Source: Candidatus Obscuribacter sp. (GTDB lineage Bacteria > Cyanobacteriota > Vampirovibrionia > Obscuribacterales > Obscuribacteraceae). From it: a DNA stretch of 48,080 nucleotides. The notes below the pieces were generated by a model. It saw only the letters and a list, made by a program, of their open reading frames with translations, did not search any database and was not told where the DNA came from. Positions 30,332 through 38,546 of this stretch are shown here, in pieces. The DNA is taken from positions 1-48,080 of the forward strand of contig JADYXR010000259.1 of the NCBI GenBank assembly GCA_021772095.1. Reading direction: 5' to 3'. The position numbers and the translations under genes are program-made. Each line of letters opens with the position of its first letter. Within the stretch, counting starts at the first letter, position 1.

Positions 30332-30357
30332 CGACGACAATAGCCGCGAACAAGTCA

Positions 30358-30523
30358 CGACAGAGAGTGATTACAGAGAGTAATTTCACCGGGTGTTCAC
30401 AGCCGGTGTTTACAGCCGGTGTCTACAGCCGGTGTTTACAGCGACTCTTTACGGTAAGTCATTACCGCGAGTCATTCACCGGGTTTTACAGCGGCTCATT
30501 ACAGCGAGTCAGCACAGAAGGTG
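30358..30523 (+). repeat. Degenerate 13-base tandem repeats, about 13 units
   Basis: Units of 12-13 bases run head to tail: TTCACAGCCGGTG, TTTACAGCCGGTG, TCTACAGCCGGTG, TTTACAGCGACTC, TTTACGGTAAGTC, ATTACCGCGAGTC and so on. The consensus is close to TTTACAGCSRGTS. The three units at 30396-30434 differ at only one or two bases; the outer units are more worn. It is not a CRISPR array because there are no spacers. Confidence 0.85.
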
Positions 30524-30550
30524 ACAACGTAGGACAGCGAACAAGCAACA

Positions 30551-30584
30551 AGGGCGATGCTGATGCACCGCCCTCGTCATTTTA
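30551..30584 (+). terminator. Possible terminator after the esterase gene
   Basis: AGGGCG and CGCCCT form a 6-bp stem, extended by TGC/GCA after one mismatch, with a 4-base loop. CGTCATTTTA follows. The weak T-run makes this only a candidate. Confidence 0.4.
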
Positions 30585-30638
30585 TACGCGTCTAAGAACG
30601 CTCACTCGTCACCAGGCGAACGCTCGTTCGAATCCGAA

Positions 30639-31571
30639 CTAGTCGCGTCTGTCGCGTCTTTGCTGGTTGTCCAGGCGGTTCTCAGCCTCGCTCAACGTGC
30701 GTTGTTCTCTGCGATTCAAACCACCACCAGTCGCTTCCATTCTGTCTCTTTTATTTTCGATCCGATTTGCTTGTCGATCGAGTTCGAGTTGTTCTTGAGC
30801 AGTAACACCTCTGCCAGGAACGCCGTCACGTCTGTTCGTATTGGCGGCGTACGGTGTGTGTTTCCAGGTTTTAGTCCATGGCATTGGCTTGGCGCCCCTC
30901 CAACGATTCGCGGTATTGTGATCGTGCGATTCGCGGTAGATTGACTGACCAAGTGCATCCAGCTCAGCATCAATACGGCGACGTTCTGACATGCTCAATC
31001 CATTGTTAGCAAGCTGTGCTTTCATGGTGTTGATTTGATTCAGACGTGCACGCAGCGTTGCGGCTTCCGAAGCGGTGAGAGAGCCATTCCTCACCCCTTG
31101 GCTAATACGTCTTTCTTCATCGGTGGACATTGTATTGAAATTCCAATGTTGCCATGCGTTCCAATTTTGATTGGTTGGAACATTGGCTTTCCATCCCCTT
31201 GTCCAGTCGAAAGGCCGCTTGCCGAGCCAACCGCCACGTCGCTGGTTGTCGGTGCTCTCTTTGTAGATTGCCTGGGCTAGATTATCGAGTTCTCTATCGA
31301 TTCTCAATCGCTCAGATCTGCTCAATCCACCGGAACTGAGTCTAGATTTATAAGTATTGATGCTGTTCAAACGAGCTTGCAGTCTGGCTGCTTCTTGTGA
31401 ATTCAAGGAACCATTTCTGACTCCTTCTCGAATTCGAGCTTGCTCGTCGGTCGACATGGTGTTCAAATTCCAGTGTTGCCAACTTGGCAAATCAAGGTAA
31501 TTCTGTGCATGAGCTTGCCCTGGTAATCCAAGGGCGACCAAGGCCGCTAATGACAATAGTGTACGTTTCAT
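30639..31571 (-). CDS. Exported protein with two tandem 100-residue repeats
   Basis: Function unknown, 310 residues from ATG 31571. A clear signal peptide (MKRTLLSLAALVALGLPGQAHA) precedes two near-identical repeats at about 29-128 and 138-237. Each starts WQHWN(L/F)NTMSTDE and continues with GVRNGSL, a charged helix pair and LSxSERxRID. Each ends in a Trp-containing PFDWTRGWK or PMPWTKTWK segment. The C-terminus is Arg/Glu/Asn-rich. GGGAG lies 8 bases before the ATG. The frame could start earlier (31637), but the signal peptide fixes the start. A strong hairpin lies 50-86 bases upstream. Likely periplasmic or secreted; I know no family. Confidence 0.82.
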   Translation of the reverse strand: MKRTLLSLAALVALGLPGQAHAQNYLDLPSWQHWNLNTMSTDEQARIREGVRNGSLNSQEAARLQARLNSINTYKSRLSSGGLSRSERLRIDRELDNLAQAIYKESTDNQRRGGWLGKRPFDWTRGWKANVPTNQNWNAWQHWNFNTMSTDEERRISQGVRNGSLTASEAATLRARLNQINTMKAQLANNGLSMSERRRIDAELDALGQSIYRESHDHNTANRWRGAKPMPWTKTWKHTPYAANTNRRDGVPGRGVTAQEQLELDRQANRIENKRDRMEATGGGLNRREQRTLSEAENRLDNQQRRDRRD

Positions 31572-31620
31572 TCTAATTACTCCCTCGCTGTCCAAATGCC
31601 AAAGACGCTGTCTCCTGAAC

Positions 31621-31657
31621 TTTGATCCCGGAAACATTGCAGAATGTTTCCATCAAA
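31621..31657 (-). promoter_or_regulatory. Strong leader hairpin upstream of the tandem-repeat exported protein
   Basis: GGAAACATT (31630-31638) and AATGTTTCC (31643-31651) form a perfect 9-bp stem with a 4-base loop. An outer 6-bp stem TTTGAT/ATCAAA (31621-31626, 31652-31657) extends it with a 3-base bulge. No T-run follows on either strand. It sits in the 5' leader of the exported protein and could be a regulatory RNA structure or protein-binding site. Confidence 0.5.
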
Positions 31658-31795
31658 GATTCTTGATTCTTGCAAAAACCGGATTTGCTTGGTGGGCAAT
31701 GGTTTTCGGCGCCGCGAGTAGATGTAAAAATCTCTCGCTTATAGCGTTTATAGCGTACTCTATTGGAGACAGTTCCTGTTCATTATATAGATCAA

Positions 31796-32536
31796 TTATT
31801 TGTCCGCATCATACAAAAATGCTCCCCAACCATCCTTGACGATCGCCTGTACCTTTTTTCGGTCAGCCGCGGCGAGTTGTTTTTTGCCAAGCTTCTCATA
31901 AGCATTAGCGCGGGCGGAGTAGTCATGTTCCAGAGATCGATCGTCTTTCTGCTTGGTGCCGGTAAGGCTTATGGAAGTGGTGTAATCTTTCACCGCGAGC
32001 TCATATTTCTTAGTGTTGAAATAAAGATCGGCCCTGTTTCTATAACTAGAAATTTCATGTGAATCCTGAAACTCAATCGCTTTAGTCAAGTCTGCAAGCG
32101 CTTTTACGTTATCTTTTTTGAGGATGTAATACTTCGATCTGAGACGATAAATTCCATCTTGTTTCGGATCAATTTGTAATGCTCTGGTGGCATCGGCGAT
32201 GGCACCGTCTAGATCGTTTAATTCAAACTTAAGCCGCGAACGATTTTCCCAATACGTCCAGTTATGACTGTTCAACGTAATCGCGTGATTGATATCTCTC
32301 ATCGCCGGTTGGCGTTTTTCCAATTCGAGATAAGCTTGACCGCGCAGACCATAGGCATAATCGAGTCGAGGATTTTGAGCGACCGCGCGATTGAAACATT
32401 CGATCGCTTCGCGAAAATGATTATGTTGGAGTTGGCGGATGCCGCGCTGCAGATCGGCATTAGCATCTGCGTGAGCGGCTGAAACGTTAAAGATAACCAT
32501 TATACCGGCGACAATAAGTCCGTTTTTTTGGTACAT
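31796..32536 (-). CDS. Exported TPR protein
   Basis: A 246-residue protein: signal peptide (MYQKNGLIVAGIMVIFNVSAAHADA) followed by about five tetratricopeptide repeats (FREAIECFNRAVAQNP, YLELEKRQPAMRDINHAI, LDGAIADATRALQIDP and others). Such proteins act as scaffolds in the periplasm; no partner is evident. ATG 32536 has AGAGG five bases upstream; the frame extends five codons to a TTG, which is not needed. It is on the same strand as, and 224 bases upstream of, the tandem-repeat exported protein. Confidence 0.85.
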   Translation of the reverse strand: MYQKNGLIVAGIMVIFNVSAAHADANADLQRGIRQLQHNHFREAIECFNRAVAQNPRLDYAYGLRGQAYLELEKRQPAMRDINHAITLNSHNWTYWENRSRLKFELNDLDGAIADATRALQIDPKQDGIYRLRSKYYILKKDNVKALADLTKAIEFQDSHEISSYRNRADLYFNTKKYELAVKDYTTSISLTGTKQKDDRSLEHDYSARANAYEKLGKKQLAAADRKKVQAIVKDGWGAFLYDADK

Positions 32537-32719
32537 AGGCACCTCTCTCAAATTAATGTGCCCAATTATGGGGTATAGCGAAACGGTGATGCTGCCGATC
32601 TGACGCCGGTTACTATGCGACCCATCAGCTGACCAAGTGTTGCTCGCCTGACGGACCCGGTCGATCGTGCGATATGCTGATAAAGGCTGAGGCTTCTGGA
32701 CGAAACGCGACTATTGTTT

Positions 32720-33439
32720 ATGACCATTTTTAAAAAATCATTCGGACATTACGTTGAAAATGTAAGACCCGGCTTGTGGAGAATCGTCTTTCATTTGCCG
32801 ACGTCCACTAATTGCTGGCTGTACGAAGACAGTGATGGTTTGACACTTGTCGATGCCGGTAACTATTGGAATGCCGGCACCATAAACGATACCACGCTCG
32901 CTATCGGAAAACCATTGCGCCGAATCGTGATCACTCACGCGCATCCGGATCATGCCGGTTCCGCCGCGCTGTTGTCGAAACTAACCGGAGCCGCGGTATA
33001 CGCTCACGAAGCGGATGTGCCGTTTCTCCAGGGCCGGAAAAGTATCGCCGATTTGCCGGGCTCGGTGGAATCGCAAAACCTTCACAAGACGGCGCGAATA
33101 ATCGGAATACTGCATCCGCCTTCAATCGATGATCTGAACACGTTAGTCGACGGCGATCAGATCGGCGCCTTGAAAGTTTTGCACACTCCGGGTCACACGC
33201 CAGGAAGCATCAGCTTATGGAGTGACAGGCAGAAAGCGCTGTTCGTCGGAGATAACGCCAGTAATCGCTGGAAGATGTTGAAGACAAATCTGAGTTGGTT
33301 TACTCTCAACACTGCTGAGTTGAAACAGAGCATTCAAAGTTATTCGGCGTATCCTGCGAATATGATTCTTCCGGGTCATGGAGATGTTTATCACTCCAAG
33401 GATGCGGTGAGCGATCTCTTGAGTGCGATAAAAAACTGA
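32720..33439 (+). CDS. Metallo-beta-lactamase-fold hydrolase
   Basis: A 239-residue cytoplasmic hydrolase of the MBL superfamily (glyoxalase II/YflN-like). The di-metal site is complete: HAHPDH (His73, His75, Asp77, His78), then HTPGHTPGS, GDN, and PGHGD near the C-terminus. The N-terminal VRPGLWRIVF...TNCWLYEDSDGLTLVDAG is typical of the group. The substrate cannot be read from sequence; thioester or lactone hydrolysis is common in relatives. It is the only plus-strand gene in a minus-strand stretch. ATG 32720 has no clear ribosome-binding site; a TTG two codons upstream is possible. Confidence 0.88.
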   Translation: MTIFKKSFGHYVENVRPGLWRIVFHLPTSTNCWLYEDSDGLTLVDAGNYWNAGTINDTTLAIGKPLRRIVITHAHPDHAGSAALLSKLTGAAVYAHEADVPFLQGRKSIADLPGSVESQNLHKTARIIGILHPPSIDDLNTLVDGDQIGALKVLHTPGHTPGSISLWSDRQKALFVGDNASNRWKMLKTNLSWFTLNTAELKQSIQSYSAYPANMILPGHGDVYHSKDAVSDLLSAIKN

Positions 33440-33446
33440 ACAAAAT

Positions 33447-33507
33447 AAAAGACCCGCAGATTGACACGAAGTGGCGGAGCCATCTTGTATCTATCAGCAG
33501 GTCTTTT
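33447..33507. terminator. Possible bidirectional terminator between convergent genes
   Basis: AAAAGACC (33447-33454) and GGTCTTTT (33500-33507) form an 8-bp stem. The enclosed 45 bases contain a smaller hairpin (TGGC-GGA-GCCA). A-runs and T-runs flank both ends, suiting termination of the hydrolase gene on one strand and the heptad-repeat gene on the other. Confidence 0.45.
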
Positions 33508-33590
33508 AAACTGGAGCGATGTGGGGGAAATTTATTTTGCGGAGATTTCTCGCTTGATGTTGTAGCCGCAATAAATCGCCCGGGCAGATA

Positions 33591-34748
33591 CTATCTGCGT
33601 CCTGCCACCGCCTCTCGTTTCTCTTTCGGTGATTCATCCAGTGGCTCAGCTTTGCCGGAGGTGTCTTCACCAAGTTTTTGCATGATGGTTCTTCTGTGGC
33701 GCCATGCGAACAGAGCGGCCACTGGAGTACCGACGACGATCAACAGACCAACACCAATTACAGCGACAAGAATCAATGTACTGGTCAAACTGACGACGTC
33801 CTTCAGATCTTTAAGATCTGTTTTCAGAGTTTGCAGTTCGGCATTGACGCCCTGAACTGGCTTCTGCAAGCCGATCACAGGTGCCTTCAATTCAGACACT
33901 GGTTTGTAAATCTTGTTGAGCTGAATTTCAACACGTCCCAGACGAGTGTCGACTCCGGACATCTGCTCATGAATGCCACCAATGTCGGTGCGCAATCCAC
34001 CCATCTGTTCCTGAACACCGACCATGTCTTGACGCAGGCCAACCATCGGTTTTTGAAGTGCGGCGATTGGTGCTTCTAAACGCATGATTTGTTTTTGAAG
34101 GTGAACGACTTGCTTCTGCATGTCGATAATTGGTTTAAAGATCCATTTGATAGGATTCAAATTACCAAGCTTGAAGCCTTTCTTCTCAGCTTTGAAAATT
34201 TCGGGGTCGACGTTGACTCCGTCGATTTGATTAGCAGCACTTACCATCTTTTGATCGGTCTGTTGTTGTTTTTTCGCTGCCGGAGTGACAACAGCCTTAG
34301 GCGCTTTGCCTGTTTTATTGATGGTTCCGCTCACTGCTTTTACCGTCGGGGCGGGAGCCTTGACTGGCTGTGCATGTTTTACAGTATCATTGGCGGCTTT
34401 GTCGGCGGCTTTCGATGCTGCTGCACTGGCAGCAGCAGCAGCGGAGTTCTCGGCTGCAGCCTGGACTTCTTTGTCGTCAGTCTTTGCTTCGACTTTGTCG
34501 CCAGCCTCTTTAGCGGCCTTCTTAGCAGCCTTCTCGGCGACCTTCTCGGCTTTGTCTTCAGCCTTCTGTTCAGCCTTGGCGGCTTCTTTGGCATCTTTGT
34601 CAGACACAGTTTCCGCAGTCGTCGCTTGAGCAATTAAAAGCGGTTTCAGTGTACCTGTTTGGTCCGCAGCTTCAGCATTGGCGCCGCTAGTCATGACCAG
34701 GCACGCCATAAGTGCCAGAGCCGCATTAAATGAATCCTGCCTCAACAT
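33591..34748 (-). CDS. Membrane-anchored coiled-coil protein with 16 heptad repeats
   Basis: Function unknown, 385 residues. It has a signal peptide (MLRQDSFNAALALMACLVMTSGANAEA) and an Ala/Lys/Glu/Asp-rich helical stretch (about 40-150). At residues 210-321 lie sixteen uninterrupted heptads: MQKQVVH, LQKQIMR, LEAPIAA, LQKPMVG, LRQDMVG and so on, each with Leu/Val/Ile at the first position and often Gly at the last. A membrane segment (about 324-350) and a basic/acidic C-terminal tail follow. This suggests a rod in the periplasm anchored in the inner membrane. ATG 34748 has GGGAG nine bases upstream and gives the signal peptide; the frame extends 32 codons earlier, which I reject. Confidence 0.8.
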   Translation of the reverse strand: MLRQDSFNAALALMACLVMTSGANAEAADQTGTLKPLLIAQATTAETVSDKDAKEAAKAEQKAEDKAEKVAEKAAKKAAKEAGDKVEAKTDDKEVQAAAENSAAAAASAAASKAADKAANDTVKHAQPVKAPAPTVKAVSGTINKTGKAPKAVVTPAAKKQQQTDQKMVSAANQIDGVNVDPEIFKAEKKGFKLGNLNPIKWIFKPIIDMQKQVVHLQKQIMRLEAPIAALQKPMVGLRQDMVGVQEQMGGLRTDIGGIHEQMSGVDTRLGRVEIQLNKIYKPVSELKAPVIGLQKPVQGVNAELQTLKTDLKDLKDVVSLTSTLILVAVIGVGLLIVVGTPVAALFAWRHRRTIMQKLGEDTSGKAEPLDESPKEKREAVAGRR

Positions 34749-35121
34749 CACAAAAGTCTCCCATTCAGTACATAACGCCACGTAGCATCTACACGCGCTG
34801 GTGATGACAGGTTGAAAGACTCGGCAAATAATATCGCGTAACAACGTTTACTGAGCATGTGCGCTGAGTGATTTCAAAACAGACGTTCTCGTGCATCGTG
34901 ACAATAATGATAGATCAATGGATTGATAACTAAATCTATGTCTCCTAGCAATGAGAAGGCGGAAAGCCTGGATGCTTCAAACTGCTCAATCTGCGTATCG
35001 TAGTTTTGAACCATGTGGTTGGACCCCCGCGTGTGCTCAAACAGTATCATTCCAAGTAGAAACTGAACATCTCCTGAACGATCGTGCCAGTTCCGCTTTT
35101 CCGAGTTTATTCGTAACAGAT
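34749..35121. other. 373-base gene-free region
   Basis: No convincing gene. It presumably holds the promoter of the heptad-repeat gene (minus strand), but no good -35/-10 pair is seen. A palindrome ATCAAT-GG-ATTGAT at 34914-34927 could be an operator. Confidence 0.4.
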
Positions 35122-35604
35122 TTACTCCGCCTTTTTAATACCTGCAGTCGTATGATCGTGAATAATTTTCCAACCACTCGGTGTTTTTTTGAGTACCAGA
35201 CTGAACACTCCATCGGTCTTTGACGCGTCGGGTTTCTCGAGAAAGAATTGGCCGACGCAAAACGCGCTGTCCTTGCCAACTTCGACGATACGCAGGTTCG
35301 AAAATTTCAACTTGCCCATGGCACTACTGTTAGTACCATAAGCTTTGGCATATCTGGCGTGAATTGCTTCATACCCCCAAACTTCAGCACCGCCGGAGGT
35401 GTATGACGTATCTGGCGAGTCCAAATATCCGGTCATAAAAGCAGTGAGATCTCCGCGGTTCCAAGCCTCGGCTTGCATAACGAGAAGCTGATTAATAGCC
35501 GCTTTCGGGCCGCCAGAGTCTTTTGACTTGCTTAATGTCGGAGCAACTGCGATGAACGTTACAAAGAACATAATCAATACTGTTTTCACACCAATACCTT
35601 TCAC
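35122..35604 (-). CDS. Exported SnoaL/DUF4440-like protein
   Basis: A 160-residue protein with a signal peptide (VLIMFFVTFIAVAPTLS region). It is followed by a small alpha+beta domain of the NTF2-like SnoaL/DUF4440 type: AINQLLVMQAEAWNRGDLTAFMTGYLDSPD, then TSGGAEVWGYEAIHARY, ending in GWKIIHDHTTAG. Members are ketosteroid-isomerase-like folds with varied or unknown roles; Asp and His in the C-terminal WKIIHDHT motif are conserved here. The start is GTG 35604 with GAGG five bases upstream. It lies 11 bases after the kinase gene and is probably the last gene of that operon. Confidence 0.82.
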   Translation of the reverse strand: MKGIGVKTVLIMFFVTFIAVAPTLSKSKDSGGPKAAINQLLVMQAEAWNRGDLTAFMTGYLDSPDTSYTSGGAEVWGYEAIHARYAKAYGTNSSAMGKLKFSNLRIVEVGKDSAFCVGQFFLEKPDASKTDGVFSLVLKKTPSGWKIIHDHTTAGIKKAE

Positions 35605-35615
35605 ACTTACCTCAC

Positions 35616-37685
35616 TTAATTTTGATTATCACTATTGTTGAGCTCAGCGTCTGACGATGCACCTTTCGGTGTCGACTTGATCGACTCATAAGGTATTCCA
35701 AAACGATCTTGGACATAAGAAACACTGACCAAAACATCAATACCCTTGTCCTCGACTTCCTGAATGCACGTTTCAGAAATATTATGTTTGGAAGACAAGC
35801 CGATTATCTTCAGTGTTTTTGCTTTAGCGAGGTTCCTAATTCCTGCATCTGTAACGTTAGTACCTCGCAAGTAAACGCTCGAGATATTCGGAATCATGGC
35901 GATCTGCTTTAGCGATTCATCGTCAATGTCCGTGTTGTTCAGCATTAATATTAAGAGCCTGGTGAGCGGTTTGAGCCGGTCCCATTTGAGTTGTGCGAGG
36001 CCTTTACTGCTTTCCAGGTTCAGCGATGCCAAACCTTTGCATTTAGAAAGAGCTGAAAAAGTAGCATCATCCATGGTGGCGTACGTCAATGATACCTCCA
36101 CTAATTTGGGAAGATTCGCAAGCATGCCGAGTGCCTCGGGGTCAATTGTGACACCCTTTCCGCCCAGGACAACGCGCTGTAGTGAGCGTATATTCGAAAT
36201 TGCGACCATTGTTTCTTTATTTACCGGCTTTTCGGTAAAGGTCAAGAAGTGGACCTGTTGATCTTTCAAAACAGAAAGCGCCGCTCCATCTATTTTGGGA
36301 CAATAGCTCAGGTTTAGTCTCTCCAATCGTTTCTCGCTTTTGACGAGAGTACGGAGATCCTCTGGTGTTGCATATCGATCGGAATTCCAGGTAACGTCAC
36401 TCGCAATCCAAACGAAAGGTGCTTTGCTAGAAAACTCCCGAAACGGATTGGACGTGCGGGTAGACGCTGGCGCACTAGTGAAAAAATTGGGTGTAAAGCA
36501 GAGCGCCAGAATCCCGATTGCAACTGAAGCAACCACAATACCGATCAGGGCCTTCGATTTCATTTTATTCTGACGATTTACTGCCGCTGCACCTGGCGCT
36601 ACTCCGTCGAAGTCGAGCGTGCCGTACTTGGCTGCTGCGGTGTCAGAAAGGCTTGTCTCTTCGATGCCAAAATCGCCTGTGCTTGCTTGAATTCTGTTGA
36701 GTTCTTGTGCCAGATCAACGGACAGATCTTTTATCGATGCATATCTGTCATCAGGATTCTTCGCCAGTGCTTTTCGTACAATCGCCTCCAGGTCATCGGA
36801 GAACGGCTCATTAGACTTGTCACTGAGAGACGGAATCGGTTCTTCAGTATGCATTTTCGTGGTATCTAATGCGGTGTCACCGATAAATGGCGGTTGACCA
36901 GTCAGAATTTTATACATCAGGCAACCGAACGAATAGATGCCTGAACGGTGATCGATTTCGGCGCACATGATTTGCTCAGGCGACATGAAGAGTGGCGTGC
37001 CAAGCCCGACTCCGTCGCCGGTTATCTCTTGCAGGGTATTCTGTGATTTAGCTATACCAAAATCTACGATCTGCGCGATCAGTTCATTACCCCTCTCGAT
37101 CAACATCACATTGCTCGGCTTTATGTCTCGATGAACTATGGAGCGGCTGTGGGCGTGCCCCAAACCGGCCGCAACCTGAATCAGAATAGTAAGCGCGGTT
37201 TCGACGTCCATGCTGCCGTGCTTCTTCAAAAACTCGCCGACGCTCTCACCTTTCGCCAACTCCAGCACCAGATACGGTTCATTTTTATCGGTGAGACCGA
37301 AGTCAACCACCGACCGAACATTGGGATGAGTCAACGCGCTTGTGAGTTTTGCCTCTCGTTGGAATCGAATCAGATCAGTCGAGGTTGAAGCGTTGTTCAA
37401 TTTTTTGATTGCTACGGACTTTTTCAAAGTGGTATCAAAAGCTTCGTAGACAGAACCAACTCCTCCGCCACCAATTATTCGTTTAATTTTGTATCGGTCG
37501 GAGATGAAGATGAGCGGGTCTGCGGGTGGGTCTTCAGACGTGCCCGCGGACCGGCTTGCAGGGGGCTGGCTTGAGTGCTCGCCTGCAGGCTGGTCTGCAG
37601 ACGCGCCTGCGGACTGGTCAGCAGTCGAATCAACCTGCTCGGTATGAGCAGGTTTTTTGTCGTCGCCTTCGTTCTTTTCAGCCAC
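35616..37685 (-). CDS. Membrane Ser/Thr protein kinase with leucine-rich-repeat-like outer domain
   Basis: A PknB-type kinase of 689 residues. After a Ser/Ala/Pro/Asp-rich N-terminus (1-58) comes the kinase domain (about 65-330): Gly loop IGGGGVGSVYEAF, Lys94, Glu111, HRDIKPSN (Asp187, Asn192), DFG (208-210) and SPEQ (Glu237). The Asp normally found in the SDIYSFGC motif is Gly249 (SGIYSFGC). One membrane segment (about 379-397) leads to an outer domain with six or more leucine-rich-repeat-like units (LERLNLSYCPKIDGAAL, LVEVSLTYATMDDATF, ISSVYLRGTNVTDAGIRNLA). These may sense an external ligand. GTG start, six bases after the upstream gene; no clear ribosome-binding site, so coupling is likely. 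Activity is probable but not certain because of Gly249. Confidence 0.88.
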   Translation of the reverse strand: MAEKNEGDDKKPAHTEQVDSTADQSAGASADQPAGEHSSQPPASRSAGTSEDPPADPLIFISDRYKIKRIIGGGGVGSVYEAFDTTLKKSVAIKKLNNASTSTDLIRFQREAKLTSALTHPNVRSVVDFGLTDKNEPYLVLELAKGESVGEFLKKHGSMDVETALTILIQVAAGLGHAHSRSIVHRDIKPSNVMLIERGNELIAQIVDFGIAKSQNTLQEITGDGVGLGTPLFMSPEQIMCAEIDHRSGIYSFGCLMYKILTGQPPFIGDTALDTTKMHTEEPIPSLSDKSNEPFSDDLEAIVRKALAKNPDDRYASIKDLSVDLAQELNRIQASTGDFGIEETSLSDTAAAKYGTLDFDGVAPGAAAVNRQNKMKSKALIGIVVASVAIGILALCFTPNFFTSAPASTRTSNPFREFSSKAPFVWIASDVTWNSDRYATPEDLRTLVKSEKRLERLNLSYCPKIDGAALSVLKDQQVHFLTFTEKPVNKETMVAISNIRSLQRVVLGGKGVTIDPEALGMLANLPKLVEVSLTYATMDDATFSALSKCKGLASLNLESSKGLAQLKWDRLKPLTRLLILMLNNTDIDDESLKQIAMIPNISSVYLRGTNVTDAGIRNLAKAKTLKIIGLSSKHNISETCIQEVEDKGIDVLVSVSYVQDRFGIPYESIKSTPKGASSDAELNNSDNQN

Positions 37686-37691
37686 CAGATT

Positions 37692-38432
37692 TTATCGATC
37701 GCTTCTGTCGATCATGGCATTCGCCGCACCGTTAGGTATGCGATCCGAGTATCCGTTTGCCTTTAAATAATTGACAAATGACGGAAACAAATCATTTCGC
37801 GGGGCATAGTTGCCAGTTCTATAGTAGCGGGTCATACCGCGAAAGGCTAGTTGACGTTTGCCGAACTCGTCGTAGACTCCTTCCACACTGCTCGAAGTGA
37901 TTGTGCCATCAGCGTTCGGCGTCAGGGTTTTGATCGCTTTACTTTGCACGACTTGTTTGATTATGCCGGTTCTCTCGTCAACCGTAATTGACATGCCATC
38001 GCCGCTGTATCTCAGCATGTCTGCACGCGGCGGATCATAATTCTGCGACATCCAAATCGAATAACATTTTTCACCACCGCCGACGCCCACCCCGACTGCG
38101 GGTAGCGGATAGCAATGCCAGACGGTGTTCATCCCATCGGTCTGAGCGCCCCAACTGGTGCTGGATTTGACTGGTTTAGATTCTCGATGTCCATCAGGAA
38201 ACTCGATTAATTCCGTCGTTCGAGTCCATAGACCGGCGGCCCAGGTCGGAACTGGAACCCAAAAGTTGGACTTGGATTTTTCGAGTGAACGAGGATCAAA
38301 ATATTGTCCCGGACGATATTGTTCCGGAACAGCCTGAATCACATCTTCGGTAATTCCTCCCTGCAGAGGCAATGCCACTACGGGCGGTGCCAGGCAAGTA
38401 AGTAATAAAGCGATGACGAAAAGATAACGCAT
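37692..38432 (-). CDS. Exported protein of unknown function
   Basis: A 246-residue protein with a signal peptide (MRYLFVIALLLTCLAPPVVA) and an otherwise soluble, aromatic-rich sequence. Two cysteines (in VWHCYPLP and GEKCYSIWM) could form a disulfide. A GVGVGGG stretch lies between them, and the C-terminus reads RMTRYYRTGNY-like (GMTRYYRTGNYAPRND). I do not recognise the family. ATG 38432 was chosen for the signal peptide; the frame begins at 38480 without support. It lies 115 bases after the double protease-like gene and 6 bases before the kinase gene. Confidence 0.75.
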   Translation of the reverse strand: MRYLFVIALLLTCLAPPVVALPLQGGITEDVIQAVPEQYRPGQYFDPRSLEKSKSNFWVPVPTWAAGLWTRTTELIEFPDGHRESKPVKSSTSWGAQTDGMNTVWHCYPLPAVGVGVGGGEKCYSIWMSQNYDPPRADMLRYSGDGMSITVDERTGIIKQVVQSKAIKTLTPNADGTITSSSVEGVYDEFGKRQLAFRGMTRYYRTGNYAPRNDLFPSFVNYLKANGYSDRIPNGAANAMIDRSDR

Positions 38433-38546
38433 GGTGTACTCATTCTTACTAAACGTTTGACGTGAGAGCAGAAATATCACTTGTCAGGCAATGTGCATTA
38501 TTCAATCAAAGTCTACCAAATCTTGGAGCCTGCTAATAGTAAGAAA

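Larger units (their letters stand above)
30332..30638. other. 307-base non-coding region with tandem repeats
   Basis: Lies between two convergent genes. It holds the 13-base repeat tract and one candidate terminator hairpin. The open frame at 30367-30642 only reflects the repeats and is not called. Confidence 0.6.

Noticed and set aside
30358..30523. CRISPR array
   Set aside because: The units are directly adjacent and degenerate, without unique spacers, and no cas gene is near.
30367..30642. 91-codon plus-strand frame in the repeats
   Set aside because: Composition is dictated by the 13-base repeats, and there is no ribosome-binding site.
34951..35223. 90-codon plus-strand frame
   Set aside because: Overlaps the SnoaL-like gene on the other strand and has no ribosome-binding site.
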